Part shown: piece by piece, positions 1 through 6,677 of the stretch
How positions within the stretch are numbered: the first letter of the stretch is position 1
Layout: each line of letters begins with the position of its first letter
NCBI GenBank assembly: GCA_002842255.1
Contig: PHCM01000013.1
Location: 1-13,784 of the forward strand
Length of the DNA: 13,784 nucleotides
DNA from: Betaproteobacteria bacterium HGW-Betaproteobacteria-2
Lineage (GTDB): Bacteria; Pseudomonadota; Gammaproteobacteria; Burkholderiales; Methylophilaceae
Direction: 5' to 3'
Made by a program: the position numbers and the translations under genes
The notes under the pieces: generated by a model
The model's database searches: none
What the model saw: only the letters and a program-made list of their open reading frames with translations
What the model was told of the DNA's origin: nothing

Positions 1-14
1 TGCGGAAAACTTTA

Positions 15-210
15 GCAGGCCGTTGAAAAACTACTGCGGTGGCCATCTGCTGCGTTGCGCGGTGCTCGCTTCCTTCGCCTATCTATATGATATGTAGCTC
101 CGGCATAACCTGCTTCGCAGGTGAGCCTGCACTGAAACTGCGTTTTCTCGGTCGCTGTGCTCCGTGCGCCTAACATCTGGCCATCCTCGCTACGTTTTTT
201 AACGGCCTGC
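15..210. repeat. Repeat-like intergenic element bounded by a 17-bp inverted repeat
   Basis: The stretch begins with GCAGGCCGTTGAAAAAC (15-31) and ends with the reverse complement of nearly the same word (194-210, one mismatch). Inside is a small hairpin, CCTGC-TTC-GCAGG (109-121). No transposase or believable reading frame lies between the ends. The architecture suggests a non-autonomous mobile or dispersed intergenic repeat. I recall similar blocks ending in GTTTTTCAACGGCC from betaproteobacterial genomes, but this is memory and not a search. The inverted ends are seen directly; the repeat status is inferred. Confidence 0.5.
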
Positions 211-341
211 TCGATGGGTTAGGTAGTGTTTCCGGTGCGCGACGTAAGTTGAATTTGTGCTGTTTGTATCTTTGTAGTGGCGGCGTTTGAGGCTGGAGAA
301 GAGTTGATATGTCAGGCAGTGCGGTGAGGAGTGAGCAAAAT

Positions 342-373
342 AAAAAAGCCTTACATTGCTGTAAGGTTTTTGC
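342..373. terminator. Bidirectional intrinsic terminator
   Basis: A 7-bp stem CCTTACA/TGTAAGG (349-355 with 360-366) closes on a TTGC loop. An A-run (342-347) lies on the left and a T-run (367-371) on the right. It can therefore end transcription from either side. It separates the left repeat from the secreted-protein gene. The rest of 211-538 shows no convincing gene; a minus-strand frame at 199-384 has no ribosome binding site and runs through this terminator. Confidence 0.65.
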
Positions 374-538
374 TTTCTATGCATCCCGCATATTGATATG
401 CTTAATCAATCACTTAATGCAGCGACCACCTGTTGCATAAGTTCTGATAGTATCTTTCTGAATATATGTAGTTTTGGATCTTCGTGTTACATAAACGGGG
501 CAAGTCTTAAGCTATACATTTAGGATTGGGAGCGTTGA

Positions 539-1087
539 ATGCAAACAAAAATTTTCAGATGCTTTTTTGTCGCATTGCTACTTTTATCAACATCAGTCAA
601 CGCTACCGTAGAGAAAATTTTTGTACAAGAAGAAATAGACGACGACCACATCATCATCGTTAGAGAGAGTGGAGAACAACTACTTCTTGAAAAATGGTCA
701 ATGAGGCTATCTCCTCCGTCTTTTGAGGGGAAGTCTTTTGTAGCCGAGGTATCAGCTAATTGGATTACTATTCATTTTGAGGGAAGAGACAGCATAAAGT
801 GGTCTGTTGAAAAAAGCCTCGGATATATTTCACAGCATAGAAAAAATGGTAGTAGCCCTCAAAATAATTTGACCAAAAACCAGTGCTACAAAACCTTTAT
901 TCAAGATCCATCACCTTTTCTCGGTAATGGCGGCGAAGTAATAGTTCTAGGCGATGGCACAATTTGGAAAGAAGTTAGCTATCAGTACCTTTACTTATAT
1001 GAATATTCACCATCAGTTACAGTTTGTCCTGCTGATGGAAATATGATTCTTGGGGGAAATGTATTTCAAATAATACCACTGAGATAA
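539..1087 (+). CDS. Small secreted protein of unknown function
   Basis: A 182-residue protein that I do not recognise. Residues 1-22 form a typical signal peptide: basic start, hydrophobic FFVALLLL core, and a likely signal peptidase I site after VNA. The mature protein is therefore probably periplasmic or secreted. Its N-terminal half is rich in charged and beta-forming residues (EEIDDDHIIIVRESGEQLLLEKW). The C-terminal part holds GDGTIWKEVSYQYLYLYEYSP, an aromatic-rich strand pattern, between Cys116 and Cys163, which could pair as a disulfide. GGGAG at 528-532, six bases before the ATG, supports this start. The gene is visibly more AT-rich than the flagellar genes to the right and has no functional neighbours, which suggests acquired or lineage-specific DNA. 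The gene call is confident; the function is unknown. Confidence 0.75.
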   Translation: MQTKIFRCFFVALLLLSTSVNATVEKIFVQEEIDDDHIIIVRESGEQLLLEKWSMRLSPPSFEGKSFVAEVSANWITIHFEGRDSIKWSVEKSLGYISQHRKNGSSPQNNLTKNQCYKTFIQDPSPFLGNGGEVIVLGDGTIWKEVSYQYLYLYEYSPSVTVCPADGNMILGGNVFQIIPLR

Positions 1088-1153
1088 TGCTTTTATCTTT
1101 CGATCAAGACAGTCCTACTCCATTCATGCTGAAGTCTGAACTCCTTAAATCTT

Positions 1154-1873
1154 ATGTACTTCCTCATTGACGCTAACGTTGCAGCAGGATATTACCTTCC
1201 ACGTTCGCTAAAATCCATGAAGGCACAAGAGTCGATTCGGCTAATTTTGAATTATGTGCGCAATCATCCAGATGAACATTTCATTTATATCCCAAATTTC
1301 TGCGTGGCAGAAACATTCTCGGTTTTTATGAAACACAGCTTCGGGCAATGGAATAATCACGTTAATAAGCTAGGCACCATAGATACACGCATATACAAGA
1401 GCATCACCAGACAGTTCCAAAAAGACATCCATAATGGCCACTTCATGTACCACTATGAGCTATCGCGCTACCATATTCTGGGCATTAATCTAGTAGCGCC
1501 AATAGATCATTACTACAAGATATCTCGTGGTAGTAAACGCGTGACTCCGATGGGAACCTATGACCATTTAATTATTAGCATGGGTGTTCACCTAGCGCAT
1601 ATTCACGGTCGAGATAATGTTTGTATATTGTCTTGCGATAATCGGCTTATTGAAATCCTAGAAAAATGTAAGACCCGTATCCCATTAGGCGTAGTCAAGA
1701 AGCTAGATTTGACCTCTGCTCATGAACTTACTGGGCGAATGTTTGGGCCAAAATTATTCCCAAAACACTTGAACTTAAAGACCGCCACTAAAAAAGAATA
1801 TGAAAGGATATTTACTTCTTGGCCGCTTCCTGAGACAAAAGTCGGACGGGTTTATAGGTATGTCGAGAAATAA
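1154..1873 (+). CDS. PIN-domain nuclease-like protein
   Basis: A 239-residue cytoplasmic protein with the spaced acidic residues of a PIN-fold ribonuclease. These are Asp6 in the N-terminal strand FLIDANV, Glu53 in CVAETF, Asp137 in TYDHLIISMG, and Asp162 in ILSCDNRL. PIN domains use such residues to bind metal and cut RNA. Many are VapC-type toxins, others act in RNA processing. At 239 residues it is longer than the usual 130-150-residue VapC, with a C-terminal extension after about residue 185 (basic, ending VGRVYRYVEK). No antitoxin-like gene sits directly upstream; the preceding gene encodes a secreted protein. The start has only a weak ribosome binding site, though no better in-frame start is visible. 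Codon use is AT-rich like its neighbours. The fold is inferred from motif order; the substrate is unknown. Confidence 0.7.
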   Translation: MYFLIDANVAAGYYLPRSLKSMKAQESIRLILNYVRNHPDEHFIYIPNFCVAETFSVFMKHSFGQWNNHVNKLGTIDTRIYKSITRQFQKDIHNGHFMYHYELSRYHILGINLVAPIDHYYKISRGSKRVTPMGTYDHLIISMGVHLAHIHGRDNVCILSCDNRLIEILEKCKTRIPLGVVKKLDLTSAHELTGRMFGPKLFPKHLNLKTATKKEYERIFTSWPLPETKVGRVYRYVEK

Positions 1874-1967
1874 GTGCTAGTCCATTTAATAGCCTAAAGC
1901 AAAAATCAACCTTACATTGTCAGGTGCTAAAGAAGCTACTTTAATTCCCAAATTACTTGGAGGCCAA

Positions 1968-2375
1968 ATGAACCCTAGATATTTCGTTAGGTTTACGCAC
2001 CGAGAAGGCAGCGATGTGCAAAGCGCAGAGGTTCTAATAGGTCGATTCCGTGATCTTGAGTCGGCAGAACTTAATGCACAAATTCAATTTTCCGGAGCAG
2101 AAGGGGTCGAAATAACAGGAGTTCGTCAGGAAACGCACATAGAGAGTTTGGTATATGGGACTACACGATTTGCTATCCGAACTTTCCGCATTAGCTGCGG
2201 CGTTGTTCTAGCTGTTCTCGCTTATGGATGGTCTAGTGCTGGAAGTATAGGTGATATTCCATTTGATAGTTTGACGCTAAATATGCTTGGAACAGCTCTA
2301 GGGAGTATCCTACTTTTTATCGTAGCGCTTTACGTATCTTGGGAAATTGCTTTCGGCGAAGGACCTGAGAAATGA
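1968..2375 (+). CDS. Small two-helix membrane protein of unknown function
   Basis: A 135-residue protein starting MNPRYFVRFTHREG. The frame is open back to a TTG at 1917, but GGAGG at 1959-1963, four bases before ATG 1968, decides for the shorter form. Residues 1-65 or so are soluble and begin with a strand-rich segment that includes a run resembling a small sensor or regulatory fold (ESAELNAQIQFSGAEGVEITGV). Two hydrophobic helices follow, around ISCGVVLAVLAYGW and LGTALGSILLFIVALYVSW, so it is probably an inner-membrane protein with a cytoplasmic N-terminus. I recognise no family. It follows the PIN gene by 94 bases, is AT-rich like it, and is followed by a terminator. Confidence 0.65.
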   Translation: MNPRYFVRFTHREGSDVQSAEVLIGRFRDLESAELNAQIQFSGAEGVEITGVRQETHIESLVYGTTRFAIRTFRISCGVVLAVLAYGWSSAGSIGDIPFDSLTLNMLGTALGSILLFIVALYVSWEIAFGEGPEK

Positions 2376-2424
2376 GCTTGCAGTCTGGATGAGAATTTTC
2401 ATCTAATTATTTAGCTTAAGAGAT

Positions 2425-2453
2425 AGAGAACGGTATAGTCCAGTTCTCTTTTT
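2425..2453 (+). terminator. Intrinsic terminator after the small membrane protein gene
   Basis: Stem AGAGAAC (2425-2431) with GTTCTCT (2443-2449), followed by TTTT. The T-run is only on the + strand side, so it ends the accessory gene block and is not the terminator of the response regulator coming from the right. Nothing else is evident in 2454-2547. Confidence 0.6.
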
Positions 2454-2547
2454 CATGTGAATTGGTGAGCCGGTCAGGCCAAGCCAGAAGCCAGAAAGTA
2501 AAAGTCGCTTCAGCCGTGCATAAAACTACTTGAGAGTTAGAGCCGGT

Positions 2548-3195
2548 TTATTGGGAGTCGATCAGGTGATTCTTGATGGCGTAATGGGTGATTTCTGAGT
2601 TGTTGTGCAGGTGCATTTTTTCCAGCAGGCGCGCTCGGTAGACGCTGATGGTCTTGACGGAAAGGCAGAGTTTCTCGGCAATCTCGCCAACTGTCATGCC
2701 GGATGCGATCATGGTCAGTGTCTGGAACTCACGGTCGGAAAGCGTCTGGTGTAGCGGTTTCTCTTCATCACCCAAATGGTTGGCCAGGCTTTCGGCCACG
2801 CTGGCAGTCAGGTATTTTTTGCCTTTTGCAACGGTGCGGATGGCCGTTACCAGTTCTGAAGAGGCGCCTTGTTTGGTCAGGTAGCCGGAGGCGCCTGCCT
2901 TCAGGGAGCGGATCGCATATTGATCTTCCTTGTGCATCGAGAGCATCAATACCGCCAGGTTCGGGTTTTCTTTCTTGAGGGTTTTGAGCGCTTCAACGCC
3001 ATTGCGATCCGGCAGCGAGATATCCAGGACTACGACATCAGCCGGATTTTTGCGCGCGATCATGATGGCTTCGGTGGCGCTCTCGGCTTCTGCTATGACC
3101 TGGATATCATCAGTTTCAGAGAGGATTTGTTTCAGGCCGTCACGCAATATGGCGTGATCGTCGGCAAGAATGACTTTGATAATGGGCGGCTGCAT
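2548..3195 (-). CDS. NarL/FixJ-family response regulator (REC-LuxR HTH)
   Basis: A two-domain transcription factor. Numbering here includes a possible three-residue upstream extension (TTG at 3204); the ATG at 3195 gives 215 residues. The receiver domain (about 8-125) has the acidic pair Asp15-Asp16 (LADDH), phospho-acceptor Asp61 (VVVLDISLP), switch Ser89 and Lys111. The DNA-binding domain (about 151-216) shows the LuxR/NarL pattern LSDREFQTLTMIASGMTVGEIAEKL and the recognition helix LSVKTISVYRARLLEKM. Phosphorylation should come from the histidine kinase encoded 39 bases upstream on the same strand, forming a kinase-regulator operon. Ribosome binding signals before either start are weak. 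Its position next to flhDC makes it a candidate motility regulator, but no target site can be assigned. Confidence 0.88.
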   Translation of the reverse strand: MQPPIIKVILADDHAILRDGLKQILSETDDIQVIAEAESATEAIMIARKNPADVVVLDISLPDRNGVEALKTLKKENPNLAVLMLSMHKEDQYAIRSLKAGASGYLTKQGASSELVTAIRTVAKGKKYLTASVAESLANHLGDEEKPLHQTLSDREFQTLTMIASGMTVGEIAEKLCLSVKTISVYRARLLEKMHLHNNSEITHYAIKNHLIDSQ

Positions 3196-3234
3196 TGTAC
3201 TCAAGACGTTAAAAGAGGCTTTTGATTCCTTTGC

Positions 3235-4929
3235 CTAGATGTCTAGTTTATAGCATGGATTATAAGGAAGCCTCACCAAAATTTTGGTACCTGCAATCAG
3301 CCCCGGTTCAATAGAGATCCGACCGCCCACTGCCTGTACGCGTTCCACCATGCCTCTTAGTCCGAAGGCGTGTTTTTTAAGTTTGTCTTCAGGCTTGATG
3401 CCAATGCCGTCATCGCTGATTTGCAACACGATTTCATCGGCTTCATGCATCAACTCAATCTTGATTGAATCCGCCTTGGCGTATTTGGCGGTGTTCGTAT
3501 TCGCTTCCTGGCAGACCCGGAACAGGACGATGGCGCTATCCATGTCCAGTTCGAGATTCTCTTCGTTGGTTGTGAAGCTGACAGGAACACCCATTCTATT
3601 TTCAAATTCCCTTGCGTGCCACTCCAGCGCTGCGACGATGCCCAGCTCAAGCACGCCCGGCCTCAGGTCGGCGGTGATCTTGTGCGTATCGTCAAACGTG
3701 CTGTCGACCAGCGCTTCCAGTTTCATGGCTTTTTCAATCAGCACCGGCTGTTGCTTTTCCAGGCCCTTGATCAGGGATGACAGGCCAATTTTGATGGCCG
3801 ACAGGTTGCCGCCGATATTGTCGTGGATTTCACGCGCGATATGCAGCCGCTCCTGTTCTTTAACCAGGGCCATATGTGAGGAGAGTTCTTCAAGTTGCTG
3901 GTTTGAGCGTTCCAGCTCCTGTTTTTCCTTCTTGCTCTGGGTGATATTGGTGATGAGGCCGCACCATTGAACCTGCCCCTGGGCATTCAGCATGGCGCTG
4001 GCACGCAGGTTGACCAGCTTGATATCCTGCCATTCTTCGATCCAGAGTCCGCCTTCCCAGTTCCAGGCAGATCGATTGGCAGCCGATTGATGCATGCTTT
4101 GGAAGAAAGATTCGCGGTCTTCCGGCAGGATGATCTCGATGAGCCGTTCCGGTTGCTTGAACAGCGTATCGGAATGGGTGCCCAGCAACGCATGACATCC
4201 ATCGCTGAGATAATTGAAGACGAGTTCATTCTGGTTATCGAGGGCACATTGAAACACCAGGCTGGGAATGTTAGAAACAATCGCCTTGAAGCGGTTGGTG
4301 ATTTCATCCAGTGCCATTTTCTCGTTACGGCTCTGGGTGATATTGGTGATGATGCCGCTCCACAGTACCTTGCCCTGTGGGTTCCTGGTCGCAGTGGCAC
4401 GCAAACTGACGGATTTCACGTCCTGCCATTTCTCCATCCATAATCCGCCTTCCCAGTTCCATGCACTCAGGCTGGCTGCGGATGCTTGCATGCTTGCAAG
4501 GAATGACTTGCGATCGGCAGGCAAAATCATGTCGAACAACAGATGCGGGTTGGCGCTTAATTGCTCCGGCGTTATATCCAGCATGGCCTGACAGCCTTCA
4601 TTCAGGTAGCTGAAGTCAATTTCGTTGTTTCCGTTCAGCGTGCATTCAAATACCAGACCGGGGATATTCGAAAGTATGGTTTTGAAACGTGAGACGGCAC
4701 TGTTGAGCTCATGTTGCTCGTTATTGGCTAGCGCGATGCCGGTGACGTTGCCGTGCGGGCGGGCATGGTCTTGTTCGTTCTGGTTTGCGCTCTCCCTCAG
4801 GCTGATGAACGATGCCTCTTGCCATTGCTCCGTGTGCGATGCATTCGTCCGGTTCCATGACGATAAGTCGCTGGTTGAGCGGAGCATGCTTAGCGGGGCC
4901 GGGTTCTGCTTTTTAGGCAATGATTCCAT
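3235..4929 (-). CDS. Soluble PAS-PAS histidine kinase (HisKA_3/HATPase) with a half-PAS at its N-terminus
   Basis: A 564-residue sensor kinase without membrane helices, so it is expected to sense something in the cytoplasm. Two PAS domains of the same type lie at about 79-205 and 211-335, each ending in the PAC-like LITNITQS pattern. A short coiled coil follows (336-360), then the HisKA_3 helix with phospho-acceptor His369 in REIHDNIGGNLSAIK. The ATPase domain has an N-box QEANTNTAKYAKA (474-486), G1 DDGIGI (506-511) and G2 GLRGM (523-527). This is the NarX/LiaS-type kinase that partners NarL-type regulators, matching its neighbour. Residues 22-83 align without gaps to 154-215, so a truncated third PAS remains at the N-terminus. 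An in-frame stop lies 33 bases before the ATG, so the truncation is real in this sequence. The ribosome binding site is poor. Confidence 0.9.
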   Translation of the reverse strand: MESLPKKQNPAPLSMLRSTSDLSSWNRTNASHTEQWQEASFISLRESANQNEQDHARPHGNVTGIALANNEQHELNSAVSRFKTILSNIPGLVFECTLNGNNEIDFSYLNEGCQAMLDITPEQLSANPHLLFDMILPADRKSFLASMQASAASLSAWNWEGGLWMEKWQDVKSVSLRATATRNPQGKVLWSGIITNITQSRNEKMALDEITNRFKAIVSNIPSLVFQCALDNQNELVFNYLSDGCHALLGTHSDTLFKQPERLIEIILPEDRESFFQSMHQSAANRSAWNWEGGLWIEEWQDIKLVNLRASAMLNAQGQVQWCGLITNITQSKKEKQELERSNQQLEELSSHMALVKEQERLHIAREIHDNIGGNLSAIKIGLSSLIKGLEKQQPVLIEKAMKLEALVDSTFDDTHKITADLRPGVLELGIVAALEWHAREFENRMGVPVSFTTNEENLELDMDSAIVLFRVCQEANTNTAKYAKADSIKIELMHEADEIVLQISDDGIGIKPEDKLKKHAFGLRGMVERVQAVGGRISIEPGLIAGTKILVRLPYNPCYKLDI

Positions 4930-4992
4930 TAAGTAGATTCGATTTGAAAATGTGTTCTGTTAAAAAGTCATTCAATGAATCAGTGAGCGAAA

Positions 4993-5019
4993 TTCATACC
5001 ATGGGTATTTTTTGGTCAA
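4993..5019 (-). promoter_or_regulatory. Possible sigma-70 promoter of the kinase-regulator operon
   Basis: Read on the minus strand, TTGACC (5019-5014) is followed after 15 bases by TATGAA (4998-4993), about 65 bases upstream of the kinase ATG. The -35 is good. The spacer is short and the -10 only partly matches, so this is a weak call. Confidence 0.25.
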
Positions 5020-5315
5020 TATCCGACATGGGGGTTTCTAACTTGTTGAATTGAAATTGATAAATTTCAGGCGCGTGGATTCCTGAATTTTCCGGTCATG
5101 TTGAAACGTTGACGGTATATCGGCTGAGTGTTGAAAAACTTGAATATTTGTCGAGATATCGACTGTTTTTTTGATGGCGATGGCACTTTGCCCGGGTCAT
5201 TCGAAAGGCGATGACGAACGGAGCTGGTTTGCTGCAGGGGGCGGCCTATTTGTTGGAGGCAAGAGTTTGGCCTGACAGGAAAAATTATTTTTATTAATTA
5301 ATAATATGAATCAGT
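5020..5315. other. Intergenic stretch without a recognisable gene
   Basis: This part of the 827-bp kinase-flhD gap has no coding frame with a ribosome binding site. A small + strand hairpin GTCGA-GATA-TCGAC (5150-5163) followed by a T-run resembles a weak terminator. From 5281 the DNA becomes very AT-rich. I see nothing else assignable here. Confidence 0.4.
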
Positions 5316-5344
5316 TGCTTATGATTTTTTTATTAAATATTTAA
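5316..5344 (+). promoter_or_regulatory. Candidate sigma-70 promoter in the flhD upstream region
   Basis: TTGCTT (5316-5321), a 17-base spacer and TATTTA (5339-5344) lie in very AT-rich DNA. Transcription would start near 5351 and run through the GGA-rich stretch into the hairpin at 5547. The elements are plausible, but such matches are common in AT-rich sequence. Confidence 0.3.
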
Positions 5345-5350
5345 ATTTTT

Positions 5351-5600
5351 CCTAAAGTTTTTTCAGGCGATGCCGATAGCTGAATCTGTTAACAGTTCGA
5401 TTTCGTCATTGGGTCGATGTTTTCCTCCGCCCGGAGGAGCGGAACTTGTTCCGGAATAGATGGATGATGAAATAATGACATGCATAACAGAGTGGAGAGG
5501 GCGGATTCTGGCCTGATTTAACTGATTAATTAAAAAGAATTTATTCAAGCCGTGTACGTGTTTGTAGGACAAACACGTACACGGCTTTTATTGTTTTTCC
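5351..5600 (+). ncRNA. Candidate GGA-rich regulatory RNA or structured flhDC leader
   Basis: Between the possible promoter and a very strong hairpin lies a stretch with seven GGA trinucleotides within 73 bases (5433, 5436, 5441, 5453, 5462, 5494 and 5503). It also holds small dyads: CTGTTAACAG (5387-5396), TCCTCC-GCCC-GGAGGA (5423-5438) and GGAAC-TT-GTTCC (5441-5452). Repeated GGA motifs in hairpins are the binding signature of CsrA/RsmA. They occur both in CsrB/RsmY-type sponge RNAs and in the CsrA-bound flhDC leader of E. coli. Which of these applies, or whether it is transcribed at all, cannot be told from sequence. The minus-strand frame across it looks spurious. Confidence 0.22.
5547..5598 (+). 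terminator. Perfect 19-bp hairpin with T-rich tail upstream of flhD
   Basis: The arms at 5547-5565 and 5569-5587 are exact reverse complements around an AGG triloop. The downstream flank is TTATTGTTTTT; the upstream flank is A-rich, so it could act in both directions. No + strand gene ends upstream, because the previous gene is divergent. It therefore terminates either an unannotated RNA or a long flhDC leader (attenuation). Confidence 0.6.
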
Positions 5601-5667
5601 GACAGGTATGCCCGCCTTTTGCCTGACAAAAAATACCGACAAAGTCTCATTTGAATAACTTTTCTTC

Positions 5668-5731
5668 TCGTGCAAAGTACGAGCTCATATCGGCTTGTGC
5701 TTGAAACAGTCTGGTCGTGCAAAAAAACGAG
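5668..5731 (+). promoter_or_regulatory. Two related dyads upstream of flhD (candidate operators)
   Basis: TCGTGCAAAGTACGAG (5668-5683) and TCGTGCAAAAAAACGAG (5715-5731) share the word TCGTGCAAA exactly 47 bases apart. Each has TCGT...ACGA inverted ends. They sit 26-89 bases before the flhD start, where a transcription factor would act. I cannot assign a factor or a clear -10 box. Confidence 0.35.
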
Positions 5732-5756
5732 ATGTATCTTTACCAGGGGAAATAAC

Positions 5757-6074
5757 ATGTCAATTGAAAATACCTTGTCTGAAATTCGTGACATCAATCT
5801 CAACTATCTGATGCTGGCTCAGCAGATGATTCGCGAGGATAAGCCTTCTGCGATTTTCCGTTTGGGCATCAGCAAGGATATCGCCAACCTGATCGATAGC
5901 CTCAGTAACTCCCAGTTAACCAAGCTGGCCAATGCCCAAATGATGCTTGCTCGTTTTCGTTTCGATGATTGCAGCATCCTGAACATGCTGACCAGTTATA
6001 ACAAGGACAGCGCACTGACCAATGCGCATGCCGTGATGTTGATGGCCAATCAGCCGGTTGAGGCGATTGCATAA
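5757..6074 (+). CDS. flhD: Flagellar transcriptional activator subunit FlhD
   Basis: A 105-residue protein matching FlhD along its length: IRDINLNYLMLAQQMIREDKPSA near the N-terminus, then FRLGIS, then ARFRFDD around residues 65-71. FlhD forms the FlhD4C2 complex with FlhC, which activates class II flagellar promoters with sigma-70. AGGGGA at 5745-5750 before ATG 5757 fixes the start. An upstream GTG at 5670 would add 29 residues unlike any FlhD. It is slightly shorter than the E. coli protein at the C-terminus. Position 65, a cysteine that bridges the dimer in E. coli, is alanine here, with the only cysteine at 72. flhC follows after 38 bases, so the two are co-transcribed. Confidence 0.93.
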   Translation: MSIENTLSEIRDINLNYLMLAQQMIREDKPSAIFRLGISKDIANLIDSLSNSQLTKLANAQMMLARFRFDDCSILNMLTSYNKDSALTNAHAVMLMANQPVEAIA

Positions 6075-6112
6075 TAAAACGCAGGAAATCCGGTGATTCG
6101 GGGGAGAAAGAT

Positions 6113-6670
6113 ATGGTCAAGAAAAGTGTCGTAGAAGAAGCCGAACAAATTCATCTGGCGATCGAGCTGATTAATCTGGGTGCGCGCCTGCAGATGCTGG
6201 AAGCGCAGACAACCCTGTCGCGGGAGCGCCTGATCAAGCTTTACAAGGAGTTAAGAGGCGTTTCGCCGCCCAAGGGCATGTTGCCGTTTTCAACTGACTG
6301 GTTTTTAACCTGGCAGCCCAATATTCATTCCTCCATGTTCCTGAATATTTATGACTTCCTGGTTGAATATGCGGATGTGAAGGGTATTCATGCGGTTATG
6401 AAGGCCTACAGAATCTACCTTGAGCAGGCTGGCAAGAGCCGCGATGAGGAGCCTGTTCTGTCCCTTACCCGGGCCTGGACATTGGTCAGGTTTATCGATA
6501 GCAAGATGTTGAAGCTGGCCCCTTGCACCTGTTGCGGTGGCAAGTTCGTCGTTAACAGCTACGACCTGAATGAGAATTATCAGTGCGGTATCTGCCATGT
6601 GCCTTCGCGTGCCGGTAAGACCAAACAGGCGAAAGAAGCGCAACTGATGTCAGCTTCCAGCGCTGCCTGA
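6113..6670 (+). CDS. flhC: Flagellar transcriptional activator subunit FlhC
   Basis: A 185-residue FlhC, the usual length of about 190. It is the DNA-binding partner of FlhD in the master activator of flagellar genes. The zinc site is intact: Cys138 and Cys141 (in APCTCCGGKFV) and Cys158 and Cys161 (in YQCGICHVP). Conserved FlhC stretches such as RERLIKLYKELRGVSPPKGMLPFSTDWF (37-64) are present. GGGGAG at 6101-6106 lies six bases before the ATG. The downstream methyltransferase gene begins only seven bases after the stop, suggesting one transcript flhD-flhC-methyltransferase and possibly coupled translation. Confidence 0.95.
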   Translation: MVKKSVVEEAEQIHLAIELINLGARLQMLEAQTTLSRERLIKLYKELRGVSPPKGMLPFSTDWFLTWQPNIHSSMFLNIYDFLVEYADVKGIHAVMKAYRIYLEQAGKSRDEEPVLSLTRAWTLVRFIDSKMLKLAPCTCCGGKFVVNSYDLNENYQCGICHVPSRAGKTKQAKEAQLMSASSAA

Positions 6671-6677
6671 GCCTTTG

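Noticed and set aside
199..384. Minus-strand frame of 61 codons
   Set aside because: It crosses the right end of the inverted-repeat element and a bidirectional terminator, has no ribosome binding site, and its composition is not protein-like.
1088..1153. Possible integron attC site between the accessory genes
   Set aside because: The spacers lack paired core sites (GTTRRRY/RYYYAAC) and imperfect palindromes of attC length.
1917..1967. TTG-initiated 17-residue extension of the small membrane protein
   Set aside because: No ribosome binding site precedes the TTG, whereas GGAGG lies four bases before ATG 1968.
5670..5756. GTG-initiated 29-residue extension of FlhD
   Set aside because: It does not resemble FlhD, spans the candidate operator dyads, and AGGGGA before ATG 5757 gives a normal FlhD N-terminus.
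5363..5803. Minus-strand frames in the flhD upstream region
   Set aside because: They run through the perfect hairpin and GGA-rich stretch and into flhD, with no start signal or recognisable protein.
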